The notes beneath the pieces were generated by a model. The model searched no databases. It had not been told where the DNA came from and worked only from the letters and a program-made list of their open reading frames with translations. Below, one piece after another: positions 1 through 10,567 of a DNA stretch of 64,000 nucleotides; within the stretch, counting starts at the first letter, position 1, and each line of letters starts with the position of its first letter. Position numbers and translations under genes: made by a program. Origin of the DNA: Eudorina sp. 2006-703-Eu-15 (lineage: Eukaryota > Chlorophyta > Chlorophyceae > Chlamydomonadales > Volvocaceae); the NCBI GenBank assembly GCA_003117195.1, contig BDSI01000006.1:1827987-1891986 (forward strand). The letters run 5' to 3'.

Positions 1-1
1 C

Positions 2-2344
2 TCACGAACGCCGGAGGAACACCTTACCCACTTGAAAACGGTGTTAAACATCCTTCGTGAGCAAGGGCTTAAGGCTAAGCTCTCCAAGTGCGCCTTCAAC
101 CAACCTGAGTTGAAATTTTTGGGCCATGTAGTTGGCAGGCATGGGCTGAAGGTTGACGAGGATAAGATAAAGGTCATTCGTGACTGGTCTCCTCCAACAA
201 ACCTCAAGCAGCTGCGAAGCTTCTTGGGCCTTGCCAACTTCTTCAGACGTTTTGTCCAAGGGTACTCTTCCCTTGTGGCCCCCTTGACGGTTCTCACGAG
301 CGAGAAGCATGCTTGGAAGTGGTGTGACGATTGCCAAGCAGCTTTCGAGGGCGTCAAACATGCACTTACACATGCCCCCGTGTTGGCTCTGCCCGACCTT
401 AACAAACCCTTTGAGGTTTGGTCGGATGCTTCTATATTTGGAACGGGTGCCGTCCTGTTACAGGATGACCGTGCAATTGCATACCTGTCTCACCGGTTTT
501 CTCCGGCTGAGCGCAATTACACCACCACCGACCAGGAAGCGTTGGGTGTCATTCACGCGTTACAGCAATGGCGCTGCTATCTCGAGGGCGCGCCAGATGT
601 AACAGTTGTGACTGACCACCAGCCCCTCACTTACCTGGACTCTCTGAAAGCTAACGGTTTGCTCTCTCACCGTCAAGCTCGGTGGATCTCGTTCCTACAG
701 GACCAATCAGTAAAATGGTCCTACAGGCCAGGCAGAATCAACGTGGCTGACCCTCTTAGCCGAATTTACGAACAGGCAGAGGGCGATCCTCAAAAGGTTT
801 CGCCCCGAGCTGATCGTCAGCCATGGGCGGCAGCACTTACACGATCTACGATCACCACCGATATTCGGAAGCGTATCGTTGCTGGCTATCGTTATGATCC
901 CTGGTTCAGGGAGAAGATCAATACAACGCACTTGCAGCGTGTCAACGACCTGTATTACAGGGGGAACCAGGTGGTGGTTCCCAACGTTGACAATTTACGC
1001 ACACTGCTTATAGCTGAGCACCACGACGGTGGAGCCAGCGGGCATCGTGGGACTCATCGTACCATTGAGGCTATTAAGCAGGTCTACTGGTGGCCGCGTC
1101 TGGACGCAGACGTATCCCAGTACGTTACCTGTTGCCCGCAGTGCCAGCGTAATAAAGCCTCGACCACAAAGCCGAGTGGGTTGCTGCAACCGTTGCCAAT
1201 ACCCAAACGGGTATGGGGCAGTGTCACACTGGATTTAATCGTCCAACTGCCTCCCACTACCTCAGGATATGACGCTATTGTTGTGTTTGTGGACCGGCTG
1301 AGCAAAATGACTCACTTTGCTCCCACACACTCGACAGTAGACGCCGAGGGAGTGGCCAATTTATATGTGCAGAACGTTTTCCGCTACCACGGGTTGGCTG
1401 ACGACTTGGTCTCTGATCGTGGCCCGCAATTCGCTGGCCGCTTTTGGAAACAAGTGCATCGTCGCCTGCGGACTAAGGTCAAACTTAGTTCAGCCTATCA
1501 CCCGCAGACGGATGGACAGAGTGAGCGTATGAATCGCTTGCTTGAAGAGACCTTGCGGCACTACATTGCCCCTGATCAATCCGATTGGGATGAGCATTTG
1601 CCGTTGATTGAGTTTGCCATAAACAACTCTTTCAACAAGTCAATCAACACGACACCGTTCACGTTGTGGACTCCGCATGTACCGCGTGAACCGCACAACA
1701 TCTCTGTGCTAGACGCGAAGGTCCCATCCGCCGATACCTTTGCATCCGAGATGGCAGAACGGCTTCGAAGAGCTCGTGCCCGGCTACAAGAGGCCCAGGC
1801 CCGGCAGAAGAAAGCCGCTGACGCTCGCAGGCAAGATGCCTCATTTGCAGAGGATGAGTTGGTTCTGCTAAGTATGAAGAACATCTCGCTCAAGACTCCT
1901 GGAGCGAAGAAGCTTCAGCCCAAGTACATTGGGCCTTTTCCCGTGCGGGAGAAGATTGGCGAAGTGGCTTATCGCCTTGAGCTTCCATCAGCATACCGGA
2001 TACACCCTGTGTTTCACGTGTCCCTGCTGAAACCATACAAGTCCAACGGCGTTTACCAGCCCCCACCACCTCAATTCATTGACGATGGTGGAAACGCGTA
2101 TTGGACAGTGCAAGCAATTATCGACCACCGAGATCGGAAAGTCTTCAACCATACGGTGCGCGACTTCCTGGTCAAATGGGAAGGCTTTGGTCCCGAGCAT
2201 AACAGCTGGGAACCGGAGAAAAACCTCCGCGAGGACTCCCTCGTCGAGGCCCTGGTCGAGCGGTACTTGGACGGCCTCGTAACACGGCCACCACCACCTG
2301 TGCCACAGCGCCGCAAGCGCTCAACACAGCGTCGTACCGTCTAA
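2..2344 (+). CDS. pol: Ty3/gypsy chromovirus pol polyprotein, 3' part (RT tail, RNase H, integrase, chromodomain)
   Basis: The frame is open from base 2 to a TAA and is cut by the window edge, so its start is not visible; 780 residues remain. In order: the end of the RT (thumb, SKCAF then FLGHVV, residues about 20-45), RNase H (SDAS, then a TDHQPLTYL block, about 135-250), integrase zinc finger (HH then CCPQC, about 340-381), and the integrase core with D in TLDL, D in VSDRG and E in QSERMN, the last two separated by exactly 35 residues (D,D-35-E). A C-terminal chromodomain (FLVKWEGF, NSWEPE, about 697-760) makes it a chromovirus. There is no stop or frameshift in 2.3 kb, so this copy looks young. 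It would copy the element's RNA, degrade the template and integrate the cDNA. The polypurine tract and 3' LTR follow directly. Confidence 0.95.
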   Translation, partial: SRTPEEHLTHLKTVLNILREQGLKAKLSKCAFNQPELKFLGHVVGRHGLKVDEDKIKVIRDWSPPTNLKQLRSFLGLANFFRRFVQGYSSLVAPLTVLTSEKHAWKWCDDCQAAFEGVKHALTHAPVLALPDLNKPFEVWSDASIFGTGAVLLQDDRAIAYLSHRFSPAERNYTTTDQEALGVIHALQQWRCYLEGAPDVTVVTDHQPLTYLDSLKANGLLSHRQARWISFLQDQSVKWSYRPGRINVADPLSRIYEQAEGDPQKVSPRADRQPWAAALTRSTITTDIRKRIVAGYRYDPWFREKINTTHLQRVNDLYYRGNQVVVPNVDNLRTLLIAEHHDGGASGHRGTHRTIEAIKQVYWWPRLDADVSQYVTCCPQCQRNKASTTKPSGLLQPLPIPKRVWGSVTLDLIVQLPPTTSGYDAIVVFVDRLSKMTHFAPTHSTVDAEGVANLYVQNVFRYHGLADDLVSDRGPQFAGRFWKQVHRRLRTKVKLSSAYHPQTDGQSERMNRLLEETLRHYIAPDQSDWDEHLPLIEFAINNSFNKSINTTPFTLWTPHVPREPHNISVLDAKVPSADTFASEMAERLRRARARLQEAQARQKKAADARRQDASFAEDELVLLSMKNISLKTPGAKKLQPKYIGPFPVREKIGEVAYRLELPSAYRIHPVFHVSLLKPYKSNGVYQPPPPQFIDDGGNAYWTVQAIIDHRDRKVFNHTVRDFLVKWEGFGPEHNSWEPEKNLREDSLVEALVERYLDGLVTRPPPPVPQRRKRSTQRRTV

Positions 2345-2742
2345 CCCGTGCAGACTGTGTTGGGGTCCACCCTTCATAGCTGTCAACGGAAGGTCAACCT
2401 ACTGTCCCTAGGCGTGCTCCGCGCCAACACAGTATCGCTGATGACATGCACTCCACGGCACTACAAGTAGTCGTGTCACCCCGGATTGGCGCACATTCTC
2501 GTGCTGCCTTGACTCTGATGTTCTTACTCGGCTGTCAACACTCCTCACATGCCTGGTGAAATTGGCAACGTGATGGTGGGTGAGGCTGACGGTGATGCTT
2601 TGGGTGATTCCAAGCTGACCCGCCTCTCATCCTTCGTTCTGAGCAAACCTGGCTTGCTGCTCGGACTTGCACGTTTGCCTCGGTTACACGGGATAAAGGC
2701 ATGCAAGAGCGGTGACAGAGCTCCCGAGGACGGTTCACTTCA
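2345..2742 (+). other. 3' untranslated spacer of the left gypsy element
   Basis: This 398-bp noncoding stretch between the pol stop and the polypurine tract holds no convincing reading frame or RNA gene. It is the usual position of a gypsy 3' spacer. Confidence 0.6.
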
Positions 2743-2754
2743 GAGGGGGGGGAG
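2743..2754 (+). promoter_or_regulatory. Polypurine tract of the left gypsy element
   Basis: A run of eight G flanked by purines (AGAGGGGGGGGAG, beginning at 2742-2743) lies directly before the LTR start TGTAAG. This is where plus-strand DNA synthesis is primed in LTR retrotransposons. The mini-LTR element at 4372-4663 has the same 17 bases across its tract and LTR start. Confidence 0.85.
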
Positions 2755-3138
2755 TGTAAGCTTTGCACACCCACAGATAGATAGGAATTACATAAGTAAT
2801 TCCGACGAAGTAAATAATATTGCTTCGAACGTAACGCAGTCTAGCGGAGCTGCGTAACGACCCAATCTAACTGTGGATTCTGGACGACATATCGTATTGC
2901 CGTTCAGGCCGCCTGCGGCGGCACTGCTCAAAGGATTCTCTTTGGTTCTTCGTCGGTGTCTCTGGACACCCCCCGTCTCTGGACACCCCCGTCTCTGGAC
3001 ACCTCCATCCTGGATATAGATGTATCTCGTAATGCCTTACGTCGCGCGTTGCATGCGAACCACCTTCGTGGCCATAACTAAGTTACCTCACGATCCTCCT
3101 AAGTAATTCTAGACTACCTCTTACGGTTAAGTCTTACA
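2755..3138 (+). repeat. 3' LTR of the left gypsy element
   Basis: The 384-bp segment starts TGTAAG and ends CTTACA, a perfect 6-bp terminal inverted repeat with the canonical TG...CA ends, and starts right after the polypurine tract. The 5' LTR lies outside the window, so LTR identity and target duplication cannot be read. Short imperfect repeats of TCTCTGGACACCCCC occur near 2957-3005. Confidence 0.85.
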
Positions 3139-4089
3139 GCACACCCCGACCATCCAAACGAAAACCTCCCTCCGAAACCGGATCCCCGCCGTACACCCTT
3201 CCCTTTTACGCGGGCTTAAATACGCCGCCGCCCCTCACTATGAACCATCTCCCACAACTTTCCAAAAAATATATCTGATTCCTGCTCACCGTCGCCAAGA
3301 CCACCGGCCCAGTCTACGCCATGCGCGCACCTGGCCGCTTCGAAGACTGCCCCTGAGACCGAGCAAAATACGTTAGTCTCGCACCCGCGTGATCTCCGCA
3401 AATTACGCCACAGCTGACCCAACCAGCGCGCCGCACGCGCACACGCTAGCAGTCTGATCATTTTTGCCACCGCCGCGACATTTCACACCAGCCGCGCAAA
3501 CCTTGCGCTCACGAAAATCCAACTCTTCGCTTTTCCATATTTCCCACTCCCGTGTAAGATATCCTTCACTCCGCCTTTTTCATGTCCGATGAAACAGGAG
3601 CCCCGCCAAGCATCGCGCTGCTCGACCATCGCAACGCCGACAGTCGCACAACAGACAAGTCCGTGACGTAAGTCCCTATTCCCTGTGATACGCGCAAACA
3701 GCAGCCTGCCCCTGCTATCGGCTATATCCTCACAATATTTGCGACCTGGCGCGTTTTAAATGCATCGATGTTCATTTTTCTGGGGTCCCGTGATACCATA
3801 GTTTCCCATCTGGGTCAGCCCGCTCCTCGCACCTCTCGACCCGACTACCTTGATGTTTGTGTACGTCGCTCAAACATTCCTTTGATCTTGACCCCACTGA
3901 AAACCTTCGCCCCTCGCCCACTCCTCACGTACACCGTCCCCACAGATCTCGCCCGATCGCCCACCGCCCAAGCTTGCCCTACGTCCCCACGTCGTCCGAC
4001 TGCAACTGACGTCCCGAAAATGTAAGCCCTACCGCGATGCGTGAAACGAGGGTTACGGGCTCCGGGGTTGCTAGGTTGCATGCGCACTA
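3139..4089. other. Unassigned DNA between the gypsy LTR and the ribozyme
   Basis: About 950 bp without a reading frame I can defend; short frames of 84-85 codons occur on both strands but show no domain. It may be original host sequence or the 5' flank of the Penelope-like element. Confidence 0.4.
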
Positions 4090-4151
4090 GGCACGGTAGC
4101 TAAAGTCACCTGATGAGGCCCTGGCAAGGCCGAAACGCGTGGTGACGTGCC
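4090..4151 (+). ncRNA. Type I hammerhead ribozyme motif (5' end of a Penelope-like element)
   Basis: All parts of a hammerhead are in order. Stem I is GGCAC/GTGCC (4090-4094 with 4147-4151), a one-sided internal loop, then GTCAC/GTGAC (4105-4109 with 4142-4146). The core CTGATGA is at 4110-4116, stem II GGCC/GGCC (4117-4120 with 4128-4131) has a 7-base loop CTGGCAA, and the core GAAA is at 4132-4135. Stem III is only the self-complementary ACGCGT (4135-4140). Minimal type I hammerheads with a tiny stem III are known from Penelope-like elements, where dimers can restore stem III. The base at the cleavage position (17) is G at 4141; active hammerheads need A, C or U there, so this copy is probably weak or dead. 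Confidence 0.8.
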
Positions 4152-5193
4152 TTGCCCTATGCTCTGCCCACTAGCTGCACTTGCACCTTGCACACCGCGA
4201 GCACCCTAACCCAAATCTTTTATTCTCTCTCTCATCGCCCCCAACTAGAGGCGCATTCAGTAGTAACTTCGGTACGATTACTACGCGTCAGCCGGACTCA
4301 CTAGAAACTCGCCTGGTACCTTTCTTTTCTGTCTTCGCCTCCTTTACCCCTTCACCATACCCGGACCGCTTTGTAAGCCCGGTGCCAGAGCATCCGCGGG
4401 ATTAGCCTTTAGGTCTTACATTTGGTATCGAGACCAGTGCCGTACCCTTATGTGGTGGATTAAGGTCGGCGGTTCGATCCCTGGCGCAGCCATTACCGGA
4501 CCTTGTGTGGTGGATCAAGGACGGTACGAACCCGTGCTAATCTGGTAAAACCGGCATACGGTGGGGTGGCCCAATGCCTGGCGCCGAGGACGGCTTGCTC
4601 CTAAGGGGGGGGAGTGTAAGCCCGGTGCCAGAGCATCCGCGGGATTAGCCTTTAGGTCTTACACGCTTGACCACCTGCCTACACATCTTTGCACTACTGG
4701 CCCCAACCCCGACGAGGTTTCTCTCACCACCAATACCAGCAGCTATACCCTTGCGGGGCCAGATTAGCTGGTTCGCGCCGTAGGATACCGGCCGTCCGGG
4801 TCCGAACGGGTTTTTTGCATGGGGCGCTGCACACGCATAATCGGGTGCAATCGCTAGTCTTCCCGAAAGCTAGTTACGCCGAGGTGCCTTTCGAGGATCC
4901 CTGAGTATTCTGATGAACTCATATCCGACTATGTACCGGCACCACCCGAAAGCCGATTGTGCTACCTGACCTTTGCTATACTATCCGAAGGGTTCCCGCG
5001 GAATTCGATCAATGTACCACGCACCCGCCTATGGAAGTATATCAGTTTGTGGCGCGTAAATGTCACGCCGTCCCCCGACCCCTACGACGAGACCCCAACG
5101 GATCTGGTACCGATCCTGAGGGCGCTCAACTCCGATAAACAAGATGGTGTACGATGCAGCGTACTTGAACCCGTTGTGGCATGGCGCACCTGA
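4152..5193 (+). other. Presumed 5' region of the Penelope-like element, interrupted by a mini-LTR element
   Basis: Between the ribozyme and the first long frame I see only short reading frames and no recognisable domain. The 292-bp mini-LTR element sits inside it. Whether this stretch is leader sequence or a decayed gene cannot be decided from one copy. Confidence 0.35.
4372..4663 (+). mobile_element. Complete SMART/TRIM-type mini-LTR retrotransposon, 292 bp
   Basis: Two identical 49-bp direct repeats (4372-4420 and 4615-4663), each starting TGTAAG and ending CTTACA, flank 194 bp. The element is bordered by a perfect 5-bp target duplication CGCTT (4367-4371 and 4664-4668). Right after the left repeat is TTTGGTATCGAGACC, resembling the TGGTATCAGAGC primer site that matches initiator Met tRNA. 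Right before the other repeat is a polypurine tract with eight G. It encodes no protein. Inside, a 23-bp block is repeated (4447-4469 and 4502-4524), and a Pol III B-box-like GGTTCGATCCC lies at 4471-4481. It must be mobilised in trans, most likely by a gypsy element like the one at the left, whose tract and LTR ends it copies. Confidence 0.9.
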
Positions 5194-6978
5194 TTTGCCA
5201 CCCCGATCCCGAGTGCGCGGGCTGCATCCCCGACGCTACCCTCCCGAACGACCGACCCCCCAATCTTTACACCACCACCAGACCACCCAACCCACGCCAA
5301 AAAATCGCCAGATACGTTACTATCGTCTACCGTCTCCGCTCCCCATAAACACAGGGCCCAACCCGCCAACTTCGACCAATACGACCACCTTATCCCGGAC
5401 TGCATCGAACGCACCCCCCGAGTTCTGGAACTTCTTAAAACCCACATGGAGCTACACCATCCCGGCAAGAACCCCGCCGATATCACTCAGCAAATGATGG
5501 ATCAGACCGGCCTCATGGAGACAATCCTTAACGACCAACCCCCGGACCCCGAGGACGACGACTTCGCTGATAACTCGTCACCCTTCGGAAATCAGCCAAC
5601 CGACCTCAGCGCCATCGGCGCCGGGCAGGAGCCGTCCAAAGACGAAGTGTTTGACCTCTTCCAGTTCAACGAACTTCAGAAGGCTGACGCCATCCGTTCC
5701 ATTTTTTACAGCCGTGGTGTACGCCGCTTCCTCGGCAACCGCGCCCTGCCCACCACATGGAACTCGCTCAAGGCTACCCTCGCGGACCTCACCGGCCCCA
5801 AGAATGCTTCCAGCGGCGCTCCACGAGCCCCGGGCCTTCGCTGCCTCCTCGAGAACGCCGGCGCCACGGACGACAACCCTTTTTTCTTCACTGTCGCCCA
5901 GTTATCGGATGCTCGCAAGCCGGCCGACCGCCCACAGCCCTCGACGGACTGTACCCACCTGCCATTCCGCATCCTCAGGCGCCAGATGAACGACTTCCTG
6001 ACCGCGCACACCACCGGCATCTGGCACGGCCACCCGACACTGTCACTCCTCGGCCTCATGTACCTGATGGTCACCAACATGCGCGCCTGCCTCGACCTCC
6101 CGGATTCCGTTTCGGACCTCAACTGCCGCCGCCAGATGGGCCGCTTCGTCCGCAAAACGGAGGCCTGGCACGCCCTGGGAGGCCTGGCCCTCGCCTGCGT
6201 CATCCTGCGGGACTGCGCCTTCACCGCCCAGAATGAGATTGCCAAACAGAACCACTGCTCCCCCATCGAGGCCTACAACCAGGTCGCCGCCATCTTCGCC
6301 CGCAACCGCCTTAACACCTACCTGCCCCAGGGCCTCGACGCCCAGCGGCATACCCTGGACCTGGTCCCGTACAACTCCTGCATCATCGCGTTCTACGCAA
6401 AAGTCGACTCCATCCCCCACCCCTTCTCCGGCCAAGGCGAAATCCCGTACAAGAACCTGGGCTTCCGCTTCAGTGAGGGCCACCAGCGGCTCGAGATGCC
6501 CCGCTTCTTTACCCTGGAGAAGCAATCCGCATCTGGCCCCGGATTCGTCTAAGAGGACCTTCCGTTCACCGAGGAGCAGGCGGCCCTCGTCCGCGACCGG
6601 ATGTCTCAGCAACTGCGCACCCGCCGCCGCCCCGCTCCCGCGACCCCCGCCAGCCCCGGCGCCAGCGGCGACACACGCGCCCAGCCCCACTACCGGCCTA
6701 CTGCACTACAGCAAGGCGCCCCGCCACCAACCAACACCCCGACCCATGAGGCCTTCGCGGTCACGGCTGCCCAGCTGCAACCCGTCCCCGTCGCCCCGGA
6801 GCCTCCCGCCGCCGTCCCCCTGCCTACCGAGGCCCCGGCCGCCCCGCCAGCCCCCACAGTCGCGACCGCCCCGCCTCCATCGTACAACCAGATGATGGCC
6901 CTGTGCCAAAACCCGATGATGATGGCGCTGATGCAGCAGATGATGACCGGCCCCCGCCCACCCGCCCCGCCGCAGTAA
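5194..6978 (+). pseudogene. Unrecognised large protein frame upstream of the Penelope-like RT (possible ORF1), one in-frame TAA
   Basis: One frame runs 5194-6978 with a single interruption, TAA at 6550-6552. The first ATG is 5446, but the 84 codons before it are open and protein-like (FDQYDHLIPDCIERTP), so a start by another codon, an intron or a lost 5' end is possible. From 5446: an acidic N terminus, a central globular part with NRALPTTW, QMNDFLTAHTTGIWHGHP and MGRFVRKTEAWHALGG, and after the TAA a helix-like EDLPFTEEQAALVRDRM, a Pro/Ala-rich linker and a Met/Gln-rich tail (PMMMALMQQMM) ending in TAA. I recognise no family. Position suggests a nucleic-acid-binding or capsid-like ORF1 of the element whose RT follows, but a separate element is possible. 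Confidence 0.5.
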
Positions 6979-7695
6979 AATTTTGTAGTACCGTAAAGGA
7001 GGCGAACCTCCCGTAAAATGACACATGTGCGGCTTCTCTAAAATCGGATCAGATACCCGCCACACTCCGATGTTCGGCATACTTCCCGTACTATGCTAGA
7101 GCACCAACCATATACGACGTTCGGGCGTGTGGATTATGTGCATATACGTTCAGATATCAGTGCCAGTTATGTCAAGTCGTACTCGTCCAAGCAGGGTTTT
7201 ACGATGTTCACCCGGATGCGGTCGTTTTGCACCTGTTGATGTTTTGGTCACGGGACAGACTGTCTAACCGAATTTGAAACAGGTTAATGTCGGAGCAGTG
7301 GGATATTTGCTCTCACCGGTTTTTTGTTTTCTGTCAAAAACCGTCAAAACCGTTGAAACGACTAATTGTTGTACGTACCATTGGCTGAGCAAATCGCGCA
7401 TTTTGTTGATCATGCTAACGGACAATGGTCGCAATTGACAAACCTTTATCTCTTTTTTCGCCGTGGAGTTCGTTGTAAGCATGCAAGCGGTTGTACATCA
7501 TACCATTCAGTTCGCACACGTTTTAACATACGCCTACGCCCATTATCCCGTCCTCATTGTACTACATACCTCGCCTTAACAATAGCACTATCACACAAAC
7601 TACCACCAAACACCGATTTTTTCCTGACTTCCCCGCAAAAAATCTCACTCCCGGTGCACCCCAGATGCTTCCCCAGCCCCACGGTCGCCAAATGA
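6979..7695 (+). other. Spacer between the unknown frame and the RT frame
   Basis: About 700 bp, less GC-rich than its neighbours. A short hairpin GGAGG-CGAA-CCTCC lies at about 6998-7011. The tandem duplication begins inside it at 7291. No domain is seen; the reading frame of the RT region first opens at 7696. Confidence 0.5.
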
Positions 7696-9202
7696 TCCAA
7701 CCAGCAACAACAACCCGCCCCGACGCCCCAACACTCACCCTGGTCCTACACCAACCCGGGGCCCTACACCAACCCGGGGCTCGCCCACACCCGCCCAAGC
7801 GACTTCATCCTCGATACCATCTTCACCTACGCCCCGGATTTCCTTGAAACTTTCCCTACACCGCGCATCGCCTGGACCTACTCCCCATCTCTGAAAACCG
7901 TGCTGTACAACCCCCGCGCCACCTTCACCGGCTTCAGCATGGCCGACACCATCCACCGGCTCGAGCACGGCACCTGCGCCTGCCGCACCCAGCTCCCCGA
8001 CCTACCCCCATCGCCCTACGGAGCTCACACCGTCACCCAAGATGCCCACCCGGGCAAACCGTACCCCCACCTACATACACGGGACGCATCAATCTTCGGC
8101 TGCCCCCTGCTGGCCGACGCCCTGAGCTGTGGCCTCAACCACATCCCGCCGCCTCCCCTCGACTCCGCCTCCTCCGCCGAGGTTAACGCCACCGCACTCT
8201 CTGAATTCTGGTCTCGCAGCCGTCGCCTCAACCCTGACATCCCCACCCTCGCCCAACTAAACATCAACGCCCAGCAGCGCGCCACTGAGTGGACCTACCA
8301 CCAGATCGGCCAGGTGCCCATCTTTCGCCTGCGCACGCTCCCTACCACTGACTTCTTCTCCGACCCAACGGTACGACAGACCATTGACCTCATCCGAAAA
8401 ACCTGCTACACCCGCGGTCTGGATAAAGCCCCCGACACCGTCGACTTCACCTGCATCGACCACATCCGATACCAGGCCTATAACCGGTTGGCCCTCTCTG
8501 GTGACTTCGAACCCATCCACAACACCCCGATGGAGATCCTGGATGACCTCCGTTCCTCCCTCACCAGCCGATTCCCGGAGCTCCCCCTCGGCCCAGCAGC
8601 ACAAAGCGCACAAAGCCCACAAGCCCAACCCGCACCGATGGCTCACCAACGGCAGTGCCTGCATTCTGACCCCGCTATCCACGAAAGCTCAGCTCTGCGC
8701 CTAAGAAATCCTGGACCAGTTTAAACTCGTCGCCGCGGATGCCCAGCGTTTTGCCCGGACCACCCACGGCATCGACACGTGCCTGTACCCCGTCATCAAG
8801 GAATACCGTGAGGGCCTAATAAACCTGCCGTCCAAAATCAGCTTTGACCAGACACAAGATGTCACCCACTGCTTCGAACGCATTCCGATCCAGCCCACCG
8901 ACGACAGTCTGCCCACCAGGCTCAACATCGTAACCAACATGGTTTTCGACCATTAAAAGACTATCCACGGTCACACCCCCTGCTTCGTCGTACGCCTCCA
9001 CCGCACCACCCGGATGCCCGTCTCTGCCTCTCTGGAACGCCTGGACTCATTCACACCACCACCCTCGAACGTGCTCGTCCTCACCATGGACCGCCTGACC
9101 GAGCTCAACGCGCTCCTCATGAACTCCGCCTACACCCAGCTCGCGGACCTTGTCTTTCAGCAGACCTGCGGGATCCCCATGGGTTTCCACCCCGGCCCCG
9201 AC

Positions 9203-10126
9203 TTTTTTTTTCTGAGAGGGACGTTACAAGGACAAAGGGACGGAAGCAGACCAAGCAGCAAGCCGGGAAGAAGGCCAGACGGCAAGCAAAGACCACCACA
9301 CCGCAACCGAGCCCCAGAGGCACCAACCAGAAGGAAAGGGAACCAAGCAACGCCAACCTCACAGACAGGACGGGGACAGGGACAGGGCGGCAGAGGGAGA
9401 GAAAAGCTCCCAAAGCGGCAAAACGGCACAACAAGGCCGCACCTCCTACTCCAGGCCACCAGGAGAAACGGAAGGCCAAAGACGACCCACCCACCAACAA
9501 ACAACAAAAAACAAAAAAAAAAAAAGAAAAAACAGCTACAAAACCAGAACACAGCAACGAGGCAAACACTACCCAAAGAAGCAGGGCAACACCCAACTGC
9601 AGCAGCCACAGAAGACACAAAGCAAACAACGGAAGCAACAACCTGCAGCAGCCCCAGAGAACATAGGAACTCTCAACAGAAGGAGACACACCAGACCGCC
9701 CAACAGAAGGAACCCAAACCCCCCACCCCCCAAAAACAGACCCCCCAGGCTCGCACGAACCCAAAAGCACCGAGGTGCCGCCCAAGGCACAGGAGGCCAG
9801 GGCACGAGCACACCAAGGCGCCAAGCACGTCACGGCCGAACCCGGGTGCCGCTCGGTAGGGCCTCGAGCACGAGCACACCGCAGGGCCGCACAACAGGGC
9901 GCCGCTCCACCAGCCACGCCAACAGACGCCGGCCCGGCAGAGCACGAGCACGCCACGAGCAAGGGAAACGTCCAGGGCTGGTACCCTGCGGGGCGCAGCA
10001 AGCAGGAACACCCCTCCCTCGCCAACCCAACACTGGAGGCCCTTACCCCTACAACACTGGCCCCCCTAGACCCCAGCACCCTCGAGGCCCCCCCACAAAG
10101 CCGAACTGAAACCCCCTGTCACTGCG
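9203..10126 (-). mobile_element. LINE A, 5'-truncated to the 3' UTR
   Basis: It opens with a T run then CTGAGAGGGACG, the reverse of the LINE 3' end, and covers only the 3' UTR. Target duplication CCGACT (9198-9203 and 10127-10132), confirmed by the uninterrupted site in the duplicate at about 18576. It interrupts the RT just after GIPMG. Confidence 0.9.
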
Positions 10127-10567
10127 CCGACTGGTGCAACCTATACCTCCTCTCCTACGAGTATGCGGCCGGCCACTTCTTCACCTTTTCTGCCAACCCC
10201 GCCGACCGCGACCGGTTCCTCCCACAATTCAAGCACATGTACCAACTCATGGATGATCTGCGCACCATCAACGCCCCCGACATCAACCTGCTCCTCGATC
10301 CACAGCAGTACCCCGGAGCTCCCCTACGCCTCTACCCCTCCTGCCTCACCGTCGAAATCACCTCCACGAGCACCACCGATAACCGCGGCACCTCATACCA
10401 CTCGGTGTTCCTTGACATCGAAACCCACACGAAACCGGATGGCACCTACGTAACCAGCCGCTATCGGAAGGAGGCTAAGCTCGGTTTCCCCATCTGCAAG
10501 TACATCCATCTCGCCTCCAACCGACCGCCGAATAATTCCTACAACATCGTCCTCTCCCTCACCCACT

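Noticed and set aside
3768..4087. Small genes on either strand before the ribozyme
   Set aside because: Frames of 80-85 codons with no domain, overlapping each other on opposite strands.
4441..4490. A tRNA gene in the mini-LTR element (GGTTCGATCCC)
   Set aside because: The B-box fits but the T stem does not pair and no cloverleaf forms.
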